A DNA stretch of 63,181 bases from NCBI GenBank assembly GCA_002440125.1, contig DJRQ01000066.1, forward strand, positions 1 through 63,181. Reading direction: 5' to 3'. The position numbers were made by a program, and so were the translations under genes. The stretch comes from Caryophanales bacterium UBA6356. Its GTDB lineage: Bacteria > Bacillota_I > Bacilli_A > RFN20 > CAG-826. The notes under the pieces are model-generated. The model saw only the letters and a list, made by a program, of their open reading frames with translations, had not been told where the DNA came from and ran no database searches. Positions within the stretch are counted from its first letter, which is position 1. Each line of letters opens with the position of its first letter. Below are positions 55,124-63,181 of this stretch, piece after piece.

Positions 55124-57169
55124 TTAAAGCTTCCGTTTGATATCGTTCATCAAGACGATGCGCGTGGAAAGAGGCAATATCCTTCTCTCTAATGAATCAA
55201 AGAAAGATCCCCAGGCTGGGAAACTGCCACCCTCCAAAAAGAAGGTATTGAGGGAGGAAATAACAAACACAATCGCGATTTCGCCAAAGAGGAGGCTCTT
55301 CGAAGGGCTTTCAAGAGAATAGTAATTAAGGAGAGTGAAGGCACTTACTAGAAAGAAGGAGAGGAGTAAAAAATAAAGGGTCGAAAGCCATTGTCCTTCC
55401 ATAAGACGCCAGCCTTTTCCCGAAAGGAAAAGAATAAAGAGGAGCAAGATCAAACACAAAGAAACATAGAGGGGTTCATGATTCTTTAGGAAGCAACAAG
55501 AGAGAACGCTTGAAACGGCAGCGAGAGCGAAGTAAAGAACATACAAAAGCGCTTGAAACGGCTTCTTCTCATAAATGGCTCGACATATGAAATAGAAAGA
55601 AAAAGTAGCCAAGAAATAAAGGATTCCTAGAGAAGCGAAAGCGGACTTCCAAGCGAAAAAGGGAATCGGATACCAACTATAAATGGCAAAGAAGATACTT
55701 AAGAAGCCGACGAAAAGAGGAAAAGACAATCCGAAAACCATATTAATGGCAGGTTTCGTGCGTGTCTTAGGAACGTTCTTTTCGATGACAATCGTTTCTT
55801 CTTCGATCCCTAAGGCAAGCCGCCTCTCATATCGTTCTTGAGACAAAAGAGGAAGCAAAAGCATCCCATAGACCGCTAAACCAGAAAAATTAAAGTAAAT
55901 GGGATCCCCTTGTTCCATAAAAGAACGGGCCAAAAGGCAAAAGAAGAGGAAAAGATAAAGCCAACCATATTTATTTCGATGAACGATGCTTCCTATGACC
56001 TTAGCGAAAATATAGCACCAAAGAAGGAAAAGAAGGGCAAAGCCAACAAAGCCGCCTTCCAAAAGAGCGCTTCCCCAACTCGAATCCAAGCAAACATATG
56101 CATATGGATTGCCATTAAAAGCGCCGTAAACACTCCTGCCGAGGATGCCACCAAAGCCGAACCAAGAAGCCATAGGATTCGAAGAAACCAAATGATAGCA
56201 ATCCTTAAATTGATAGAAACGGGCCATGAAGGACCCATATTCGCCAAAAGAACCGCGAGAAATGATTCTCTTTAAGAAATGATGAATCGGTTCAAAGAAA
56301 GAACCAACTTGGAAACGGCCAAGCACCACAGCTAAAACATGGATAGCGAGAAAGGAAAATAACGGCAAAGATGCCCTAAACCAATGTTTCTTGATAGAAG
56401 AGCAAAGAAAATAAACAAGAAAACAAAAACTATAGCAAAAGCCAAGGACAATGCAGGTTTTCGAACAAGGACAAAACAAATTGATATAGTAAAAGAAATA
56501 AAGCGCCCAATGGTAGAAACGACGGCGGTTTCGAATTAAGAAACTTTCGGAAACGAGGCCAAAGAAAAGAAGGCAGCCATAGATATTTCGATTGCTCGTG
56601 AAGCTCAACACGGGATGAGAAGAGAACTCGCTTATGTTGCTTGCGAAAGCAGCCGCATAGACGTCTTTCTCCACTATATAGCTATAAAGGATGCCAGCGA
56701 GGCAACACAGGGATATCACGCGATAGCAAAAACTGTATACGCGGTCGCCTCTAGAAAAGGAAGGAAGAATAGCCAAAAAACAATAAATGGAAAGAAAAAG
56801 AAGGACCAATCTCGTACCGGCGCGAAGTTTGGCGACGAAATCCGGCGCATAAACAATCTCGCCGTTTTGGTAAGAATCGAAGAAAAAAAGACCCAACAAA
56901 CCACAAATCAAAAATGGCAAAAGCAACAAAGCAGCAAGCCACCACTTTCGAATATAGCAATGTTTTTTAGCGAAAATGAAAATGCCAATCGCATAAAGGA
57001 AGAAGGCAAAAGCCCAAGAAAAAAAGGTGAGGTTGCTAATACCGTTTTCGCCATCGTCCAACAAAAAACGCGTATTTACAAAGAAGCAAGAAGCACCGAA
57101 CAAGAACATGGCTAAAGCCACAAAAGCTAAGACGTAACGGGTTTTCTTCTTTGCGTGCGATTCGTTCAT
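55124..57169 (-). CDS. O-antigen ligase/polymerase-like membrane protein
   Basis: A 681-residue protein with about 15 membrane segments. The central extracytoplasmic loop near residues 280-350 (RIISRGSFGEYGSFMARFYQFKDC, FGFGGILGRSVYGAFNGNPY) has the Arg/His-rich character of Wzy/WaaL proteins. It probably polymerises or attaches the surface polysaccharide flipped by the neighbouring protein. The C-terminal 200 residues with five helices are unusual in length. Family call moderate. Confidence 0.75.
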   Translation of the reverse strand: MNESHAKKKTRYVLAFVALAMFLFGASCFFVNTRFLLDDGENGISNLTFFSWAFAFFLYAIGIFIFAKKHCYIRKWWLAALLLLPFLICGLLGLFFFDSYQNGEIVYAPDFVAKLRAGTRLVLLFLSIYCFLAILPSFSRGDRVYSFCYRVISLCCLAGILYSYIVEKDVYAAAFASNISEFSSHPVLSFTSNRNIYGCLLFFGLVSESFLIRNRRRFYHWALYFFYYINLFCPCSKTCIVLGFCYSFCFLVYFLCSSIKKHWFRASLPLFSFLAIHVLAVVLGRFQVGSFFEPIHHFLKRIISRGSFGEYGSFMARFYQFKDCYHLVSSNPMASWFGFGGILGRSVYGAFNGNPYAYVCLDSSWGSALLEGGFVGFALLFLLWCYIFAKVIGSIVHRNKYGWLYLFLFFCLLARSFMEQGDPIYFNFSGLAVYGMLLLPLLSQERYERRLALGIEEETIVIEKNVPKTRTKPAINMVFGLSFPLFVGFLSIFFAIYSWYPIPFFAWKSAFASLGILYFLATFSFYFICRAIYEKKPFQALLYVLYFALAAVSSVLSCCFLKNHEPLYVSLCLILLLFILFLSGKGWRLMEGQWLSTLYFLLLSFFLVSAFTLLNYYSLESPSKSLLFGEIAIVFVISSLNTFFLEGGSFPAWGSFFDSLERRILPLSTRIVLMNDIKRKL

Positions 57170-57237
57170 GAGCCACCTATTATAAGCCTAAGAGGAAACG
57201 AAAAAACACCCACAAAATTCGTATATCTCCTTGAAAA

Positions 57238-58143
57238 TCAATACTTGTTAATGAACTCGGCGATATCCATGTAGATTTTGGCATTTTCTTCTTCATTAAG
57301 AATTTCGTGACGAAGCTTCGGGTACATGATGATGTTCACATCCTGAACGCCTAAATCAGCATACATCTTGGCAAGCCTTCGTGGGCCCTTTCCCATCTCT
57401 CCAACCGGATCCTCTTCGCCAGAAACGATAAGAATATGTTCTTTCTTCGAGATATTTGCCAAGTATTTCTTGCGATAGAGCTCCTTAAGGCCGTAGATGA
57501 ATTCGTGCCAAAAGCCGGAAGTTGTCGGGGCGCCACAATAGGGGTCGTTACGATAGATTTCACGATTGCTCTTATTGCGCGAAAGCCATTCCAAATCATC
57601 TTCACGATCCTTTATGGCTTCCACGAAAGGCCCTAGACCGGCCTTTTCCAAGAAGGCATTGTGCTTATCCCAATTTTTCTTAGTCACGATAAGATGGGCC
57701 AAAAGATAGGCAAAGGTCATCTTCACTTTCACTGGGCCATTGGAGCCACAGATGACAACCGAATCCAATGTATTCGGATAAAGTTCCAAATAGCGTTGTG
57801 TCATAAAAGATCCCATCGAATGGCCCATCAAAGAAGTAGGAAGGCCGTTCTTTTTGATTTCCTCTATTTTTAGGTGGATAGCTTCGACGTTTTTGTCAAA
57901 AGCGCCCTTCATCCATTTTTCTTGATCTTTGGGGTCAGGAGAATTAAGCCCTTGCCCAACCGCATCCAAGACATAGACATTGACGCCACGAGAATTAAGG
58001 TAGAGCGCAAAATCCTTATAACGCCCCGAATGTTCCCCCATACCCGTTTGGATTAAGAGATTACGAACCGCTCTATCGGTTTCGAAAATGCGTCCTTTTA
58101 GAACTTCGCCCGTCGATATCTTGATTTCAAATGTCTCTTCCAT
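57238..58143 (-). CDS. Alpha/beta hydrolase, monoacylglycerol-lipase-like
   Basis: A 301-residue Hydrolase_4-family enzyme: nucleophile elbow GHSMGS, upstream LDAVGQGLNS, and catalytic Asp/His in IVSGEEDPVGEMG and YPKLRHEILNE. Such enzymes hydrolyse monoglycerides or lysophospholipids. Preceded by an AAGGAGCGAG site. It is downstream of galE but separated by a terminator, so it has its own promoter. Confidence 0.9.
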   Translation of the reverse strand: MEETFEIKISTGEVLKGRIFETDRAVRNLLIQTGMGEHSGRYKDFALYLNSRGVNVYVLDAVGQGLNSPDPKDQEKWMKGAFDKNVEAIHLKIEEIKKNGLPTSLMGHSMGSFMTQRYLELYPNTLDSVVICGSNGPVKVKMTFAYLLAHLIVTKKNWDKHNAFLEKAGLGPFVEAIKDREDDLEWLSRNKSNREIYRNDPYCGAPTTSGFWHEFIYGLKELYRKKYLANISKKEHILIVSGEEDPVGEMGKGPRRLAKMYADLGVQDVNIIMYPKLRHEILNEEENAKIYMDIAEFINKY

Positions 58144-58196
58144 GTTTCTCGCTCCTTGCTAAAAGTGTAACGAAAGAAAAGACCTCTTTCGAGCGA

Positions 58197-58227
58197 CAAA
58201 AAGAGGGAGTTGTATAAACCCCCTCCT
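58197..58227 (-). terminator. Terminator after galE
   Basis: GAGGGAG / CCCCCTC stem with a TTTATACAA-type loop, followed on the minus strand by a T run. It ends the gatCAB-DUF1836-galE operon. Confidence 0.75.
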
Positions 58228-58246
58228 TTCAAGACTCAAAAGAGAA

Positions 58247-59263
58247 CTATTCGATGCCGTTCGGATTTTTCTTTTGGAAATTATAGGCGTCGCGGCAAGC
58301 GTCGACGATATCAAAGCGAGCTTTCCATCCAAGCTCTTTATAAGCCTTATCGCAATTGGCGAAGTTCTCGGCGACATCGCCTTCCCGACGTGGACAAATC
58401 TTATAGGGAATGGTCACGCCAGTGGCTTTTTCGAAAGCGTGCACAAGTTCCAAAACGCTCGTTCCTTTGCCAGTGCCGAGGTTATAGAGCACAAGGCCGG
58501 GATTCTCTTCGAGCTTCTTAATGGCCGATACGTGACCTTCCGCCAAATCAACAACGTGAATGTAGTCGCGAATGCCCGTGCCGTCGGGCGTCGGGTAATC
58601 GTTTCCATATACCTTTAAGAACGGAAGCTTTCCAACCGCCACTTGGCAGATATAGGGCATTAGGTTATTCGGGATGCCATTCGGGTCCTCGCCCAAAAGT
58701 CCCGAAGGATGCCCGCCAATCGGATTGAAGTATCGAAGAAGGCCGACATTGAAAGAAGGATCGCTTTTGGCGGTATCTTCCAAAATGCGCTCGATCATGA
58801 TTTTCGTCTCGCCATAAGGGTTGGTAGCTTCGCCAACCGGATCGGTCTCATAAAGAGGGACTCTCTTAGGAACGCCATAAACGGTAGCGCTACTTGAGAA
58901 GATGATATTCTTCACGCCCATCTCTTTCATGATGGTCAAGACGTTTAAAGCGCTCCCTAAGTTGTTCGTATAATACTCAATCGGTTTATGGACGGATTCC
59001 CCAACCGCTTTAAAAGCGGCGAAGTGAATGACGCAATCAATCTTGTTTTCTAAGAAGACTTTTTTGGTTTTCTCGTAATCGCAAACATCAATCTCATAAA
59101 AGAGAGGTGTTTTGCCTGTGATTTCTTGAATTCTCCCTAAAACCGTCTTTTTCGAATTGCTTAAGTCATCAGCAACGATAGGATTATAGCCAGACTTGAT
59201 CAAAGCAATCACCGTCTCGCTTCCAATAAAGCCTAAACCACCTGTAACCAAAATGTTTTTCAT
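58247..59263 (-). CDS. galE: UDP-glucose 4-epimerase
   Basis: A 338-residue short-chain dehydrogenase: NAD-binding GGLGFIGSETV, SSSATVYG, and catalytic Tyr-Lys in NPYGETKIM. It interconverts UDP-glucose and UDP-galactose, feeding surface polysaccharide or galactose use. It starts eight bases after the DUF1836 gene. Confidence 0.96.
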   Translation of the reverse strand: MKNILVTGGLGFIGSETVIALIKSGYNPIVADDLSNSKKTVLGRIQEITGKTPLFYEIDVCDYEKTKKVFLENKIDCVIHFAAFKAVGESVHKPIEYYTNNLGSALNVLTIMKEMGVKNIIFSSSATVYGVPKRVPLYETDPVGEATNPYGETKIMIERILEDTAKSDPSFNVGLLRYFNPIGGHPSGLLGEDPNGIPNNLMPYICQVAVGKLPFLKVYGNDYPTPDGTGIRDYIHVVDLAEGHVSAIKKLEENPGLVLYNLGTGKGTSVLELVHAFEKATGVTIPYKICPRREGDVAENFANCDKAYKELGWKARFDIVDACRDAYNFQKKNPNGIE

Positions 59264-59271
59264 ACTGACTC

Positions 59272-60075
59272 CTATTTTTTGTTTTTGCCTTTCTTAATGT
59301 TCTTTTTGGAAAAATCTTCCTTTTTCTTAACTTCCGTTTTCTTCGCTACTTCTTCCGTTTTCTTTTTCTTCCCCCTTTCGATATACAAAGCGGCTCTTTG
59401 CGCTTCGCTACTCGCGTTTTTCTCGGCCCGTTTCCTTTCTTTCTTGGAAATATCCGCTCCTTCGTCAGGAAGTGGAATACCAGCCTCGATAGCGCTTACG
59501 CTAGCCAAAAGCCTCTTTGATATCAAACTATACACGCTTGCTTTCACGGAGAGCCTTAAGGCCATGAGAGCCAAAGAGTCCGCCATGAATTTCGAAGCCT
59601 TTTCAGAATCTTTCTTCGCCAGACCTTTATAAACGTTATGAAAGTCTTCCAGATGAAATTCGTTCTTTGCCGCTACATCATGAGTAATATCGGAAAGCAT
59701 GTTTCGGAAAAACCGATAAAGGACGCTCTTATCGCTAGAGGCATCCGCATCCATTTGAATGAGAAGAGAGAGCTCGGACATCGAAAGGGTTCTCTTTAAA
59801 AAGCAAATGGCCAAAAGATAGCCAAGATGTTCTTCGTTATATTTCTTCCGGTCAGGCTCCTTGATAATCTTCGCTTTGACGTAATTATTGACCATGAAAG
59901 AAGTCAATTTGGAAGCATCGTCCCCAGATAATAGGGGCGTCAAAGTGTCATTGATATAGGAAACGACTTGTTCCATATAGAGAGGAACGGTCGGAAGTTC
60001 CTTGAAAGAAGGGAGTTGAAAATCCTTGCTTTTAGTCAGCCATTCCGAAAGAGCTTCGATTTCCTTATCGATCAT
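59272..60075 (-). CDS. DUF1836 family protein with Lys-rich tail
   Basis: A 267-residue protein. The segment at residues about 25-130 (LPTVPLYMEQVVSYINDTLTPLL, TSFMVNNYVKAKIIKEPDRKKYN, LGYLLAICFLKRTLSM) matches DUF1836, a helical domain thought to resemble MerR-type HTH. The C-terminal 60 residues are almost all Lys, Glu and Ala (KKKTEEVAKK and so on), suggesting nucleic-acid or ribosome contact. It overlaps gatB by four bases. Function unknown. Confidence 0.8.
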   Translation of the reverse strand: MIDKEIEALSEWLTKSKDFQLPSFKELPTVPLYMEQVVSYINDTLTPLLSGDDASKLTSFMVNNYVKAKIIKEPDRKKYNEEHLGYLLAICFLKRTLSMSELSLLIQMDADASSDKSVLYRFFRNMLSDITHDVAAKNEFHLEDFHNVYKGLAKKDSEKASKFMADSLALMALRLSVKASVYSLISKRLLASVSAIEAGIPLPDEGADISKKERKRAEKNASSEAQRAALYIERGKKKKTEEVAKKTEVKKKEDFSKKNIKKGKNKK

Positions 60076-61499
60076 CTTTTCTTAATCTCCTCCAAAAGCA
60101 TCTTGGAAACGGCGGCCGGATTCACTTTGCCACGAGATGCCTTCATAACTTGCCCCACTAAGAACCCAAGAGCGCGATCTTTGCCCGCCTTAAAGTCAAG
60201 GATGGATTGAGGATTCTTTTCGAGAACATCCATAACAAAAGTCTTCACCGTTCCTTCGTCGCTTGCTTGAGCCACGATATTAAGCTTCTTTTGAGCTTCA
60301 TCTGGAGAGATGTCTTCCAATAGGACGGTCGCTAAAATATCAGCGCATTGCTTGTGAGAGAGACCGCCTGTCTCTTGCTTCAAAACGATTTCAGCAAGCG
60401 TTTCCGCCTTTAATTTCAAATCCGTTATCTTAAGGCCGTTCTTATTAAGATAAGAATTGATTTCGACAATCATGAAATTGGCAAAATCCTTGCAATTCTT
60501 GACTTTATTCATTCCTTTTTCAAAATAAGAGGCCATGTCAGGATTGGAGAGAATAATCTCGGCATCGGTTTTGGAGAGGCCGCCTTTCAGGTAACGCTCC
60601 ATCTTTTCGTCATAAAGCTCGGGGCAAGTATCGATAGCCTTTTTCACAAACTCCATAGATAAGGCGATTGGCGTGATGTTCGGTTCGGGGAAATACTTAT
60701 AATCCACCGCATCCGTTTTCACACGCATCAAGATTGTCTTTCCTGTCGCTTCATCGAAACGCCTTGTTTCTTGTCGCACCTTTTCGCCCATCAAAATGAG
60801 TTTTGATTGCCGCTCAATCTCATAGTCGATAGCGGCTTCGATATTCTTAAAGGAATTGATGTTTTTGATTTCGACTTTGGTGCCGAACTCCTTTTGTCCA
60901 TAAGGGCGGATAGAGACGTTGGTATCGCAACGAAGCGAGCCTTCTTCCATCTTGCCATCGGAGGTTCCGCTATAGAGGACGATGTTTCGAATGGCTTCGG
61001 CATATTCGCGCGCTTCCATGCCATTGGAAATCTCTGGAAGGGAAACGATTTCCACAAGCGGAACGCCTGCTCGGTTATAATCCAAAAGAGTGTAATCCAA
61101 GAAGTGCTCTTGTTTACAAGTGTCCTCCTCCATATGGATTCGCTCAATTCCAATGCGCTTCTTTCCTTTTGGGGTGTCGACAAGGACGTAGCCGTTCTTT
61201 CCGATGGGGTGAAATTGTTGCGTTATTTGAAAGCCTTTGGGAAGGTCGCTATAGAAATAGTTCTTTCGGTCGAAACGGATAAGAGGATCGATCTCCATAT
61301 GAAGCGCGTTCGCAACGCGAATGGCATTAATGACCGCTTGTTTGTTGACGACTGGCATCGTGCCTGGAAAAGCCATGTCTAAAGGAGCGACATTGGTGTT
61401 AGGGTCCCTTGAAAATCCCACAGGAGCGCTCGAAAACATTTTCGATTTCGTCTTCATCTCGACATGTATTTCGAGACCTATAACCGCTTCGAAGTTCAT
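60072..61499 (-). CDS. gatB: Asp/Glu-tRNA amidotransferase subunit B
   Basis: A 475-residue GatB with FEAVIGLEIHVEMKTKSKMFS, PGTMPVVNKQAV, EGSLRCDTNVS and YKYFPEPN, plus the C-terminal YqeY-like tail (KGKVNPAAV type). It holds the tRNA and activates Glu-tRNA(Gln) and Asp-tRNA(Asn). ATGA overlap with gatA. Confidence 0.97.
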   Translation of the reverse strand: MNFEAVIGLEIHVEMKTKSKMFSSAPVGFSRDPNTNVAPLDMAFPGTMPVVNKQAVINAIRVANALHMEIDPLIRFDRKNYFYSDLPKGFQITQQFHPIGKNGYVLVDTPKGKKRIGIERIHMEEDTCKQEHFLDYTLLDYNRAGVPLVEIVSLPEISNGMEAREYAEAIRNIVLYSGTSDGKMEEGSLRCDTNVSIRPYGQKEFGTKVEIKNINSFKNIEAAIDYEIERQSKLILMGEKVRQETRRFDEATGKTILMRVKTDAVDYKYFPEPNITPIALSMEFVKKAIDTCPELYDEKMERYLKGGLSKTDAEIILSNPDMASYFEKGMNKVKNCKDFANFMIVEINSYLNKNGLKITDLKLKAETLAEIVLKQETGGLSHKQCADILATVLLEDISPDEAQKKLNIVAQASDEGTVKTFVMDVLEKNPQSILDFKAGKDRALGFLVGQVMKASRGKVNPAAVSKMLLEEIKKR

Positions 61500-62968
61500 A
61501 AATTCCCCTCCTTTGGACTAATTGCGCTTAAGGAAGCAAGACCACTTATCTTTTCAAAGGCAGAAGCGATCGTAAAGAGCTTCTCTTCCTCAAAGGCTCT
61601 TCCGGTAAAATTAATCCCCAATGGCAACCCATCTTCCAAAGCCAACGGCAAGGTAATCGAAGGCAAACCGGCGAAATTGCCAAGAGCCAAATGATTGTCA
61701 GCGATAAGATATTCATCGCTTAAGCGATCGCTTGCTTTCTCAAATGAAGGAGCAACGCTTGGCGAAGCGGGCACGTAAATGAAATCACAGTCTTTCAAGA
61801 TGTCATTGGTCGTTTTCACGATCTTAGCGCGAACCTTTTGGGCACGAAGGAAGAGCTCTTCTTGGTTTTCGCGCATCAAGCAATAGCTGCCGATGACAAA
61901 ACGGCGTTTGATCAGTTCGCTAAAGCCTTGATTACGGGCATTGAACATGACCTCTTGATAAGAATTTCCGCCGCGATACGGCCCAAACTTGATGCCATCG
62001 AGGTTGGCATCGTTGCTTGTCGCTTCCGCACAGCTGATGACCATATAAGTTGGATAAATGGCTTCAAGGAGGTCTTTGGGGAATGACACATATTCCACTA
62101 TAATTCCCTTCTCTCTCATCGCTTCGACGGATTTTTCGAAGGAAGAAAGCAATTTTTTGTCGGAGATGTTCTCCAAAATCTCTTTTATGATGGCTACACG
62201 GAGTCCTTTCGGATCCTTTTTAGTGGCTTCTATATAATCAGGGACTTCTTTCGCGCTTGAGGTACTATCCTTCTCGTCACGTCCAGCCAAAACGCTAAGA
62301 AGCGCGGCCGAAGTAAAGACGTCGCGGCTAAAGAATCCGACCGCATCCAAAGAAGGGGCGAAGGGGAATAAACCATAACGGCTGATTCTCCCCCAGGTTG
62401 GTTTTAGACCGACAAGGCCGCCAAAGGAGGCGGGTTTGCGAACGGAATCGCCCGTATCACTTCCTAAGGCAAAAAGGGCAATCGAAGAGGCGATAGCAGC
62501 AGCACTTCCGCAACTCGAGCCGCCAATCTCACGTTTATGAGTTGGATCGTAGGGGTTATAGGTTATTCCAAGATGGCCGCTTGTGCCTGTGCCTCCCATA
62601 GCGAGCTCATCAAGCGTTGTTTTGCCAAGGAGAACCGCTTTCTTGGCCCTTAACCTCTCGATGACAGTCGCATCAAAAACAGGAACGTAACCATTGAGAA
62701 TGTTGCTCGACGCCGTCGAAGGAATACCCTTTGTGCTGAAATTATCTTTTGCAAAATAAGGGATGCCCCAAAGAAGATTGTCTCCTTCGGGCTCTTTCAA
62801 AGAAGCGGCGAAGGAAAGCGCCCCTTCCTCATCGAGATATTCAAAACAATTGTCTTTGTCTTCTTTCGCTCTTTCCAAAGCGAGCTTTGCTAACGCCAAA
62901 GGAGTCGTCTCCTTCTTTAACAGGGCGCGATGAAGTTCCTCTAAAGGTAAATCGAGATAATTTTTCAT
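61496..62968 (-). CDS. gatA: Asp/Glu-tRNA amidotransferase subunit A
   Basis: A 490-residue amidase-signature enzyme. Catalytic Lys is in LGKTTLDELAMGG, the cis-Ser in GGSSCGSAAA, and the nucleophile Ser in SDTGDSVRKPAS. The usual SDTGGSIRQPAS has GD and K here, a small departure near the active site. It releases ammonia from glutamine for GatB. ATGA overlap with gatC. Confidence 0.97.
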   Translation of the reverse strand: MKNYLDLPLEELHRALLKKETTPLALAKLALERAKEDKDNCFEYLDEEGALSFAASLKEPEGDNLLWGIPYFAKDNFSTKGIPSTASSNILNGYVPVFDATVIERLRAKKAVLLGKTTLDELAMGGTGTSGHLGITYNPYDPTHKREIGGSSCGSAAAIASSIALFALGSDTGDSVRKPASFGGLVGLKPTWGRISRYGLFPFAPSLDAVGFFSRDVFTSAALLSVLAGRDEKDSTSSAKEVPDYIEATKKDPKGLRVAIIKEILENISDKKLLSSFEKSVEAMREKGIIVEYVSFPKDLLEAIYPTYMVISCAEATSNDANLDGIKFGPYRGGNSYQEVMFNARNQGFSELIKRRFVIGSYCLMRENQEELFLRAQKVRAKIVKTTNDILKDCDFIYVPASPSVAPSFEKASDRLSDEYLIADNHLALGNFAGLPSITLPLALEDGLPLGINFTGRAFEEEKLFTIASAFEKISGLASLSAISPKEGNL

Positions 62969-63181
62969 AAAACCACCTTTGGCAACTTAATTTGGTTGTC
63001 TTGCTTGTTGCCCGCATTGCGAAGCGCTTCTTCGCGGCTTAAGACATTTTTGGCCTCATCTTCCCTTAAAAACGAAGTTTCGCATGGAAAGGGGAAAGTC
63101 ATTGGCTCATAGCCATCGAGACCATCGATCTCCGCAATTTTTTCCATTTGTTTCGTTAAAATGGCAAATTCTTTTTCGAGC
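62965..63181 (-). CDS. gatC: Asp/Glu-tRNA amidotransferase subunit C, 5' end cut by the window
   Basis: The visible 3' part (about 72 residues) contains EIDGLDGYEPMTFPFP and SREEALRNAG, the GatC C-terminus that wraps around GatA. The frame is still open at the window edge and continues beyond it. First gene of the gatCAB-DUF1836-galE operon as seen here. Confidence 0.93.
   Translation of the reverse strand, partial: LEKEFAILTKQMEKIAEIDGLDGYEPMTFPFPCETSFLREDEAKNVLSREEALRNAGNKQDNQIKLPKVVL

Overview
The window looks like chromosomal DNA of an uncultured low-GC Gram-positive bacterium of the Bacilli/Mollicutes-relative type, probably a gut anaerobe with a compact genome. The basis is a Firmicutes-style gene set (recN, gatCAB, ecfA1-ecfA2-ecfT, FolT, Zur/ZnuABC, comEB), AG-rich ribosome binding sites, lipoproteins with Gram-positive lipoboxes, a desulfoferrodoxin, and no respiratory genes. 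TGA is a normal stop (many ATGA start/stop overlaps) and Trp is TGG, so the standard bacterial code applies. The exact lineage is an inference.

Layout. 1-5.7 kb is an accessory region: long non-coding stretches, repeats, two AAA+/DUF4143 ATPase genes, and a real tRNA-Leu(UAG) at its right edge with a decayed 3' copy of the same tRNA at its left edge. 6.1-14.4 kb is a surface/secreted block on the minus strand. It holds a Hint-domain protein with an upstream partner broken by a seven-C tract, a decayed DUF4838 fragment, an MNT/HepT pair whose toxin is deleted, and a large intact DUF4838 protein. 14.6-31.5 kb mixes core genes (recN, tRNA-Ile, tRNA-Val, tRNA-Thr, rplM-rpsI) with a Na/Pi cotransporter, an acyltransferase with a zinc ribbon, a membrane glycosyltransferase, a membrane-tethered HTH protein and two more DUF4143 ATPases. 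31.5-63.2 kb is mostly tight minus-strand housekeeping operons: PAP2 phosphatase, a fifth ATPase, yebC, then comEB / small membrane protein / ecfA1 / ecfA2 / ecfT / truA / PHP phosphatase; GH13 glucosidase; smpB-folC-folT; znuABC with divergent zur; a CDF exporter; desulfoferrodoxin-patatin; gpmA; a surface polysaccharide flippase/ligase pair; an alpha/beta hydrolase; and gatC-gatA-gatB-DUF1836-galE.

How genes cooperate. The ECF ATPases and EcfT can energise the FolT substrate subunit encoded 5 kb away beside folC. Zur probably represses znuACB from a palindrome between the divergent genes, and the CDF exporter may balance import. galE, the flippase and the O-antigen-ligase-like protein fit surface glycan export.

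Most notable are (i) a C7 tract at 9964-9970 that places a secreted-protein gene exactly one base out of frame immediately upstream of, and overlapping, the Hint-domain gene, which looks like a phase-variable switch seen in the OFF state; and (ii) five DUF4143 ATPase genes, four of which have their own private upstream repeat architecture. Three of these (3865, 30322 and 32702) have direct repeats with a 32-33 bp period; the fourth (16970) has a 49 bp hairpin block that recurs on the other side of the gene. The repeat sequence differs from gene to gene, which suggests separately self-regulated ATPase cassettes.
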